A stretch of 64,000 nucleotides of DNA from Plasmodiophora brassicae (taxonomy: Eukaryota; Endomyxa; Phytomyxea; Plasmodiophorida; Plasmodiophoridae), in NCBI GenBank assembly GCA_039704465.1, contig JASFAU010000001.1:1736001-1800000 (forward strand). The letters run 5' to 3'. A model generated the notes under the pieces. The model saw nothing but the letters and a program-made list of their open reading frames with translations, searched no databases and was not told the DNA's origin. Of this stretch, positions 54,221 to 64,000 are shown piece after piece; positions within the stretch are counted from its first letter, which is position 1; each line of letters opens with the position of its first letter. The translations under genes were made by a program, and so were the position numbers.

Positions 54221-56220
54221 ATGGAGCATACGCACCACGAACACAAGTTCGACCGGCAGATTAGGTTCAAACAACCCGGCGTCGTCGTCGTCGCCTATTC
54301 ATCTGGACGCTGAGTGTGTGGTGTTCGTGTAGGCTGTGGGGATATCATGGCCAGGCGGCGCTGGAGTCGGCGCACGTTCTCGTTCTGGGATCCGGTACGG
54401 CGCATGGACGTGGTTGCGTGTCTCGATGGACAAGGGGTATGCTAACAGTGTTCAACAGGGCCAATCGCGTCCGAGTTCGTGAAGAATCTGATCATCGCCA
54501 ACGTTGGCGGTATGACAATGCAGACCATCCTCGCGGACGTATTAACACGTGATGACAGGATTCACAATTGTGGATGGCGCGACAACGTCTGAAGGCGACT
54601 CTGGCAATAACTTCTTCGTCGAGCCCGCGCAAATCGGGCACCCGCGTGCAGAAGCAACCGCGTTCCTGCTGTCTGAATTGAATCCGGACCGAAATATACA
54701 AGCCGTTGTCCGCGATCCAGTTGCCTGGATAAATGCATGTGCGGGAAATCCTGTCGGTCCCGAACGCCAATGCCTGAAGCAAGCAAAACTTGGTACATTT
54801 CTATCGGGTGCTCCGTCGAAGGAGATGCTAATCATACTTACTAGTACTTGCCAGTCAGTTGCCTCTTGCTGCCGCTGCCAGGCTCTGCGACGTCATGTTT
54901 CCCATGAAAATCCCCTTAATGTTCGTTCGCGGCTTTGGCCTGATTGGATACCTACGAATCGGTAAGCGGTCCCGAGGCCCGCCTCTGATGACTGCAAAGT
55001 ACTCACATTCGGATGTCGTAGCGATTGAGGAGCACGCCATCATGGAATCGCACAGTGAATCCGATAGGACGGACTTATTCATTCACCAAGACCAGATCGG
55101 CTCCGGAACCTTTCCCGAGCTTGCCAGCTTCCTGTCTGGATTCGATTTGACAACGTCTGACCCGCATGCTCTGTCGCACATTCCTTTCCCTGCCATCCTG
55201 TATCAACTGGGGCGGCAGTGGGTACAATCCCATGGAACGCTTCCCCGGTCGGCCTCTGAAATTGCCCAGTTCAAGGCCTTAATCAGTTCCCACGATCGTC
55301 TGAACTCTGCGAATTTCGAAGAGGCTCTCCGATACTACCATTACGCGACACGTGACCCATCTCTCCGCATTGACAGTCGCGTTACTGGTGTGCTTCGTGA
55401 CCCTCGTGCCGACGATTCCAACTTGTCACCTCAAACCGAACCGTTCTGGATACTGGTCAACGCGCTGAATCGGTTCGTATCGGGTGAAGGGCGCGGGTTC
55501 TTACCCGTATCACCATCCCTTCCTGACATGACTGCTGATACACAAACGTACGTTGCCCTAAAAGCGCTGTACCAAGGCAAGGCCGAGCGTGATCGTGATG
55601 CGGTACTGCGGCACGTACATGATCGTCTCGATTCGCTAAAGATGAGCCATGATACCATTCCGGATGCGCTGGTCGAGTTGTTCGTACGCAACTGCCGAAC
55701 GCTTGACGTTTGCCGAATGCGGTCTCTTGGTTGCGACCTAGGACCTGCTATTGACGATGTTGCACGCGCAGTCGTTTGCGAAGCGTTGGACGAAGAACAG
55801 CAAGCTCGAGATGACGTGTCGTCGTCAATGACGTCGGATGAGATGGAAGGTGAAGACCCTCCGGCCATGCCCCCGAACGACATCCACTGGTACATTGCAA
55901 TCAAGTGTGCCGATGTATTCCTCAGTCGCCACGGGCGTTACCCTGGGGACGCGAACGACATAGGCGGTGACATCAAGGAAACCGAATCGATCGCGCGTGA
56001 TATCTTTAAGAGCATCGGCGTGCCTGCAGATCGCATCAATGTGGACACGCTCGAGGAGCTGGCGCGCTTCGGCTCGTCAGCCATTCACAACACGTCCGCC
56101 TTCATGGGCGGATTAGCCGCCCAGGAAGCCCTGAAGGTGGTCACCCAGCAATACGTCCCGTTCAACAACACGTGCATTTGGAATGGCGTGCATGCGACGC
56201 TGGCGCGATGGAGCTTGTGA
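54221..56220 (+). CDS. NAE1: NEDD8-activating enzyme E1 regulatory subunit (NAE1/AXR1)
   Basis: Six exons (54221-54264, 54333-54394, 54459-54509, 54559-54792, 54845-54961, 55022-56220) join in phase to 568 aa. The start KFDRQIRLWGYHGQAALE is the ThiF/E1 opening. It continues with the nucleotide-fold strand VLVLGSG, FTIVDGATTSEGDSGNNFF and LIGYLRI. The C-terminus has the family ending ALKVVTQQYVPFNNTCIW. The subunit pairs with UBA3 to activate NEDD8 for cullin neddylation. It lacks the catalytic Cys, as expected for the regulatory half. The protein is slightly longer than the human one (534 aa), with an acidic insertion near residue 430. Confidence 0.93.
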
Positions 56221-56282
56221 TCCTTGTCCCCTCGCGCCTCTATGTGATGGATACACGGGACCGTATCGTCTGGGGGGTACTT

Positions 56283-56366
56283 CAGCAATTTGGACAGGAA
56301 AGCAGTGACGCGCTGAACAACCCTCAGCAATTTGGACAGGAAAGCAGTGACGCGCCGAACAACCCA
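56283..56366. repeat. 42-bp tandem duplication
   Basis: Two adjacent 42-bp units (56283-56324, 56325-56366) differ at two positions. They lie between the NAE1 stop and the VPS4 start, in the VPS4 leader region. Confidence 0.9.
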
Positions 56367-56432
56367 GGGACGCCTTCCATTTTTGCGCCTCGTGCGCGTG
56401 CTATATTTGTGCCTCGTGCGATGGGTCCGTGA

Positions 56433-58104
<1,672 letters not shown>

Positions 58105-58231
58105 TTCACAGTACGGCTAGCAGTGGGGCCCCACGTTCGACTGTCGACGGAACTCTCTACACGAGATCATAATGTACACTTTCATTCCCCCACGATCAAG
58201 AATTATTAGAAACATCGTTGCCAGGCGAGCA

Positions 58232-61168
58232 TCAGAGATCGCAGTCGTGGTGGTTTCGTTCCCACTGCAGCAAAGGGTGCATGTACGCGCTGGCGAAACC
58301 TTGCTCATGGCCTGAACTGGTGACAGCGTGCAGACTGGGCTTCGTAGCGGCCGCCCATTGGCTCACGCCGTACGTCAGGATCGTCACGATAGCGCCGACA
58401 ACCATGACAACGGCACACACCTACGTAGGCAGCACAATGACCAACAATGACGAGTACGGGACCATGTTTCGGATACCCGCAGCGGGAATGCCTTCTGGAT
58501 GCCCATGATGGACGCGATCACGAGTTCAAAGATGACGACGTACGAGTACATATACAGGACGAGCGACGGGACAATGTTGTTCAAGGCGTCACTGCACACG
58601 GTCATCAGGAGCACTGAGCGTTTCACAATGTGAACGACGCAACAGTACCCATCGACTGTTCGCAGCCTGCGATCAATAAGGTGTCGCATGACGGCTACGT
58701 TGATCACGAAGTACATCAAAGCGAAAGGGAGCAGTAGCGGCACAGTCACGCTGATGCTGGAATCAGTACCGAGTTGAACGCCGACATGACGGGAATCTCC
58801 CTACCTGTACGTTAGCGCCAAGCCGAACATGGTCAGATGATAGGCAAGGCTGTAGCCGCAATCGATTCGCGTTTGCTGTACGATTCCCATCAGGACGACT
58901 TTGGCACCAGGCATGGCGAATCCGGATGACCTGTTTCGAACGGTCCAGTTCGGCACGCGTGACCGCTGACGCCGCGTTAGGTCAATTACGTCTTGCGGGT
59001 GACCTGGCAGACGGAACCCACCTGTGTATCTGTAGTATGCTCGCCAGAACATGCCGCTAACGTCCAACAGTTCGGCTGCTGGACCGAGAAGCGCTGCGTG
59101 CACGAGGTAGATCATGAAGAATTGCCCGCCGGATGACATGATGAGCAGGCCGAGTTGCTGTTGCCAGAACGACTATGCGGAAGTCTAAGAGATGGGGCGA
59201 GAATGGCACCGGGTCACGTGGTGAAATACCAGATCCTGGACGTACTCAGAATTGATGAACGACGCCAGGGAGTTCAAGGAGAAGGTCGGCAGCAGCAGGG
59301 CGTTGAAGAATAGAAACAGTGTGTGCTTCGACATAACTGAACGCTCCCTGGGCGAAACAGGTCATTGTCGACATTCTGAAGCATGACGCTGCGCGTAACC
59401 TTTCAGTAACTAGGAACTCTCGTTGAAAATCGGCCATTAGCTGGATCAGCCTACAGTCGAACGTTACAGGATCACGTAGCGGTTAGGTGTCAACATACCA
59501 AGGAAGAATGATTGTGTTCACCAAGAATAACGCCAGAGCGGGCATCGCACTGCCGACGAGGGACGCGCCCGTCGAATTTGCCAACGAGGAACCTCGAACG
59601 GAATCCACTCCAGTGAGGATATAGGTGAGCGGCCTAAGAGACAGTCAGCGAAACTGGCGATCATCGCAATGCAAACGGAGCGCCTGACGTCAGGACGGTC
59701 GATGGGGTGATGATGATGACCATCATGATGGCAAGGAACGCGTTGCCAATCCAACACCGGAACCAGCGAACCGAGGCGCTAACGGCGACGTTGTTCCAGA
59801 TGATATCCTCGCAAGGAGGGGCGGGCATAACAACCCACCCAGGCAAGCCGACGGCCTGCCCATGTGGGTCCTTTCTCGCCGGACCCTAACGTCGGCATGG
59901 TCAGCCCCCACGATGTTAAATGCACCTGATCAGGTCCGATCGTACGCGAAGGTACGCTAGAGCGGCACGAGCTTGTTGTCGCGTACGAAACGCTACGAAA
60001 GCGTGCCCAGAATTGACGGAATGCCTGGTGAGGGCAGTGCTAACCGCGAGGGCGACCTGTCGGGTCAGCTGCCGGTGCTCATTCTCCAGCTGGGCAGCGC
60101 GTGCAATGGAGTTTGGATTCCTCTACGGGAGAGAGAGGCTGAGCGGGAAAGCAGATCATAAACAATCACACGGCGAGAGTACCTGTGATCGGCAGATGCG
60201 CGCGCGCTCCAACGCTTGCGTCAGCTGGTCCAATTGTTCGGCCAGGAGGGCGGCCTCGGATAAGTCGGGCACAACGTGGACCTGGTCGATCTGTCGCCCC
60301 GAGAATCGGGCCTCTAAGTACTCCCTCAGTTGGCTTTCGGTGAATCCGACCCGGGGGATCTCTGCATCGTCATGGTCCCATTGAGACCCCGGATTGCACA
60401 ATCGTTTCCATTCGCCGTACCGGTAATGTGTATGGTTCTAGGCATCGCAGGAACGTCCCTGTCGGTCGTGACTGCCTGATCCGAATCGGGGGCGGTAGTA
60501 TCCTTCTGCAATCTCTCCGACTCGTCCAGGAACCCGGACGCGACGCTGCAGACGAGAACGATGAAGACGAGAGCCACGCCAAACGCCGATACGATCAGGC
60601 CCGTCTCTGAATGGCACACCTGTCATGTCACGTTGTGGGCTAACTGGAAGCATCCGACCAACCGTTGACGTTTGCGATCGATGCCCGACCAAGTGCTGAC
60701 ATCGCCTCCCACTTGTCGATGTTGCCCCCGGACAGGTAGACGGGCACCAGGATCGTCATGCCGATCGTCGTCATCACGGCGAGCACCGCCAGGCATAGCT
60801 GCAGGAAGCGGATCACGACCCACGAGAACTTACTCGTGAAGAAATAAGGCCTGTTGTTCGTCATTGAGCATGCTGGACGCCAACTGATTCCGATTCGTCC
60901 CCCCAAACACACACCGCGGGTCAGGAAACTGGCGGAGGATCGTCGCGACCGGGAACGGATAGAACCTGGCCGACGTCGCCGTCGTCGTCGATGACGTCGT
61001 CGAGAACTTGGGCGACACGCCGATCAGGGACTGGGTTTCGGGCCCGTCGGCGACATGACGCGTCCGCACGACGTAAACGACGAGGCAGGCGACGAAAACG
61101 GTCACATCGACAGTGACGGCCATGAGCAGGCTGTTCAGTTCGGAGTCATCGGGCAGCAGCAGCAGCAT
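58232..61168 (-). CDS. TMEM63/CSC1-type stress-gated cation channel
   Basis: A multi-exon gene on the minus strand from an ATG ending at 61168 (MLLLLPDDSELNSLLMAVTV, the first helix). The next exons show SWVVIRFLQLCLAVLAVMTT with ILVPVYLSGG, as in the RSN1_TM domain. The cytosolic domain has IPRVGFTESQLREYLEARF and IDQVHVVPDLSEAALLAEQL (PHM7_cyt-like). The 7TM part has LLLPTFSLNSLASF, CGYSLAYHLTMFGLALTY and VPLLLPFALMYFVI (RSN1_7TM-like). The last exon ends WERNHHDCDL. These proteins are osmo- or mechanosensitive ion channels of plasma or endomembranes. I recognised the pieces but did not resolve every intron, so exon limits are approximate. Confidence 0.8.
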
Positions 61169-61802
61169 TGGCGCTCCCCCGGCACGCACGACGATCGCCA
61201 CCGCCCGAGCGCGCCCGTCTGACTGACTGCACCCGATGCTACGACGCTGAGACGTTCCACGATGCGGACGATATGCTACAGACAGTTCATCGATAGTCGA
61301 GACGCAGGAGCGACATGATCGATTCAAAGTTGCCGGCCTCGACCGTCTCCGAGTCCGTCTCCAGCGCATCCGAGAACGAACGCGTGTTCGCATCTGCACG
61401 ACCGCCCCAACCGGGTCAGCAAGACACGCGGTCGTGTCGGCGGCTCCCGACCACCAAACCTTCGACGAAGATCTGAAGGTACCGGGCAATGAGCGCGATG
61501 CTTTCTTTGCTGTCTGCACATGGCCCAGGTCGGTGGCGTCGTCGGACGCGACCCCAGCGCCTACGTACATGTCAACCGCGACGGGGTCTTCGTGGCCAGC
61601 GACTTCATCAGGGCCGCAATCAGGCAATGGTCGAACGCCGGGCCGCCGTCGTCATCCATCACCGCCGCCGACGCTCTGCGTTTGCTTGCCGCCGATTTAG
61701 GCGGCCAGCGAGGCCTGCAGGACAGCCGTCGGTTTCCACACTGTTCGGTACCGGGCACGCGCCCCCGGTCCAGTATGAGTCACCGACGAGGGCCACAACC
61801 CG
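61169..61802. promoter_or_regulatory. Divergent region, TMEM63-like and type I membrane protein
   Basis: About 630 bases between divergent starts. Open frames on both strands here reflect GC-rich composition and show no domain. Confidence 0.35.
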
Positions 61803-63267
61803 ATGGCGACGATGATGACGGTCGCGTTCCTCCTGCTCAGCCTGGCGTCCGTCGCCGGCGCCGACTGCTTCACGAAAGCGGCGTCCGAACTGGCCGGGTG
61901 CCTCCAGCGCGTGTCGTGCTCGGATCGCACCGTCAAATCGCAGGTCGTCGCCTGCCGTCAGGTGTTCGACGCCACCCTGGCCGGTACACAGTGCGTCGAC
62001 GGGCGCATGACGACACCGTCCAGCACGGTCGCCACCGTGCGAACCGTCCTGGGCGCCGCCGAATCCAACCCGCCCGTCTGCCGCCCTGCCGACGATGAGA
62101 GCGTGCACCCGGCGGCGGCAACAGCGGCGACGATTTCGGCTGCTGTCCCGCCTGACGCACCCGCCCCGCCACCTCCTGCCGCTGCTGCTCCACCAGCGCA
62201 ATCGCCTCCTGCTGTCGTCGTCCCCCCAGCCGTCCCGCCTGCTGCTGCTGCTGCTGCTGTTCCCGCTGCTGCTCCTGTACCAGTGACGGTGACACCTCCT
62301 TCGACAACGGCAGGTCCAGCGGCAGCCAAACGGTCGGACGATAACGGGTCATACGATCATGGGTCGTCTAACGGTCGTACGATGACGCAGGCCTGCGAAG
62401 AAGAAGGGGATTCCGGGGAAGAAGGCGCAACCGGCGGCGGCGGAAGACAGTGATGATGCTGCTGCTGCTGCTGCGGCGGCGGCCGATGCCGTTGAAGGCG
62501 ACGCCGACGACGACGACGACGACGACGAGTCGGTCGCGCCACCTCCGCCGCCACCGCCGAAGAAACCGAATCGCAGGCCGCCACAGGCCACCTCCCAGCA
62601 ACAGCAAGCTGTTGCTCAGCCACCACCGGCCGACCCTGCTGTGGACCAGGTCGCCCCCGATCCGGGAGCACAGCAGCAGCAGCAACAGCAGACGCGGATC
62701 CAGCGGTCTCCGTTCAAGATGCCACGACATCGTGGCCCGGAACAGGTCGCTGCTGGCGACCCGCCGCCTGGGTCGATCGTCGCCCAGGAGAACGCTCTGC
62801 CGGGGCAACAGGCCGGTCCAGGCCCCTGGCCGGGCAACGACAACTCGGTATGGGGCAACCTGGGCCGCAACCCGCCCGACCAGCAGCAGCGGGTCGTTGT
62901 CTGGCCCACAGGTGCCCAGGGACAGGACGGCGCATGGGGTCCTATACGACGGGAGGCGCAGGACAGCGTGTTCGACGTTGCCGACCCGGGCACGGCAACG
63001 ACCGAGACGGTCGTCATCGAAAGCAGCCGAAGCACCGGCGGCAAACCCAGGAAGGCGAAAGCGGGCGGCAAGACGAAGCCGGCACCAGCGCCGGGCGAAT
63101 CGTCGTCAGACCAAGCGCCTGCCGCTCAAGAATCATCCAGCGCGGGCCTGTCCGAGGGATCCACCGCCGCCATCATTGCCGCGGTCGGCGCCGTTCTCGT
63201 CGTTGTCGTTGTCGCTGCCACCATGTACGCCGCCCGGAGGCGTGCCGAGTTCCTGTCGTCATCGTAG
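61803..63267 (+). CDS. Low-complexity type I membrane protein
   Basis: Two exons (61803-62332 and 62391-63267) join in phase to 468 aa. The signal peptide MATMMTVAFLLLSLASVAGA is followed by a Cys-containing small domain (CFTKAASELAGCLQRVSC ... GTQCVDG). Next come long Ala/Pro runs, a Lys-rich patch, poly-Ala, seven Asp in a row, poly-Pro and poly-Gln tracts, then a Trp/Gly/Pro/Gln-rich region. A single transmembrane helix (AIIAAVGAVLVVVVVAATMY) precedes a short basic tail ending AEFLSSS. The layout is that of a stalk-like surface or cell-wall-attached protein. No family is recognised. Trinucleotide repeats make it prone to length variation. Confidence 0.7.
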
Positions 63268-63390
63268 CCCATGGGCGCGTCCCCCGTCACAAAGGTCCTG
63301 TTCCGCCGGCGGGACCTTCCCGTTCACGTTGCGCATTCGAAGGAGGCCGATCCAGTACCGGTGGTGTCAGTTGGGCGGTCGCCGGCGACG

Positions 63391-64000
63391 ATGTCGACGA
63401 GCGCGCTCGCTCTTGTTACGACCCTATGCATCAGGTTCGCGATTGTGTCAGGGGCAACAACCTATGGGCCGACGTCGACCGCAACGGCCGCTGTACGTCT
63501 CGTCGCGTTGCCCTGCTATGATGATTGGCGATCGTGGGGTGACAGCCTGCGTCATAGACGAATCCAACGACGATAGGCGGGACACTGTCGACCAGGCAGG
63601 TGACGGTGACGGCGAAGACGTCGGGTGGCGCCGCCGTCGGCACGGGAGGCGACCTGTTCGTCGCCGAGCTGTACACGAACAACGCGTCGTGCACGAATAA
63701 CCTGTACACGTACACGTGCCTGCCATCGTGCGCTCCATACACGTCGCCTAACGTTGCCTCGCCGTCCTGCCTGTCCACCTCGTACATTCAGGCACGAGGC
63801 AGTGTGTGTATCGTCGCCCGTCAGGCATCGTTCGCTAAGCAAACCCGGACAGGTGTCAGGTGGACCGAACTGGGTCGTCGGCACCGTTGCCGACAACGCC
63901 GACGGCACGTACACGGTGACGTACGCGCCCGAGGTCGTCGGCACATACGACCTGTCAATCTGTGAGGCGCCTGGCGTGTGCGAGACGCCGCTCCCGGAAT
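63391..64000 (+). CDS. Filamin-type repeat surface protein, 5' part only
   Basis: Three exons are visible (63391-63492, 63558-63801, and 63859 onward) and the window ends inside the third. A signal-peptide-like start (MSTSALALVTTLCIRFAIVS) is followed by a filamin/Ig-like repeat: QVTVTAKTSGGAAVGTGGDL, a Cys-rich insertion, and then NADGTYTVTYAPEVVGTYDL, the hallmark strand pair of filamin repeats. Extracellular filamin-type repeats occur in large protist surface proteins. More repeats probably follow. The donor at 63493 (gtacgt) and the acceptor ending 63557 keep the frame. The disulphide-rich insert is unusual for cytosolic filamins and supports secretion. Confidence 0.65.

Overview
This is nuclear DNA of a eukaryotic microbe. 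Genes lie densely on both strands, and most are interrupted by short GT-AG introns of about 45-70 nt whose phases rejoin recognisable proteins exactly. TAA, TAG and TGA are all used as stops (standard code). The housekeeping set is eukaryotic: eIF2-beta, SRP9, UTP12/WDR3, MFAP1, the NEDD8 E1 regulatory subunit, VPS4 and a peroxisomal processing protease. Chitin synthase, a two-pore-channel-like family, PEP mutase, a stefin, filamin-like repeats and a DYW-type PPR protein together suggest a free-living heterotrophic protist. I cannot name the lineage from this window.

Region 1 (1-15.1 kb) holds two tandem paralogues (300-6435 and 9674-15079). Each fuses four membrane segments and two extracellular Cache-like domains to a complete two-pore cation channel with an EF-hand. 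A TYSND1/DEG15-type peroxisomal protease ending in ARL lies between them. Region 2 (15.3-18.0 kb) is a decayed hAT-type transposon whose 5' two thirds is inverted in place, leaving a 69-bp fold-back and terminal repeats in direct orientation.

Region 3 (18.4-34.7 kb) carries eIF2-beta, cob(I)alamin adenosyltransferase, a LOTUS/zinc-finger protein, SRP9 divergent from a mitochondrial-type PEP mutase, two tandem secreted paralogues of an unknown family, a stefin divergent from UTP12/WDR3, chitin synthase and MFAP1. Region 4 (34.8-51.0 kb) is bracketed by two divergently oriented dynamin-family paralogues with conserved intron positions. Between them lie a membrane protein, a PIF/Harbinger remnant, a PPR-DYW protein whose deaminase glutamate is replaced, a perfect 15-bp hairpin and a large transposon-like protein with RNase H-like and DEDDy exonuclease domains.

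Region 5 (51.1-64 kb) contains an unknown nuclear-type protein and a G-patch protein with nearly coincident divergent starts, an unknown basic coiled protein, the NEDD8 E1 subunit, VPS4, a TMEM63/CSC1-type channel, a low-complexity type I membrane protein and the start of a filamin-repeat surface protein cut by the window edge.

No single pathway links the genes. Recurring themes are membrane sensing and ion flux (two sensor-channels, TMEM63), membrane remodelling (dynamins, VPS4) and organelle biology (peroxisomal protease, mitochondrial MMAB, PEP mutase, PPR). The strongest candidates for something undescribed are the sensor/two-pore-channel fusions, the PPR-DYW protein with an altered active site, and the rearranged or composite mobile elements. 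Exon joins were made by hand from splice sites and reading phase. No database search was possible.
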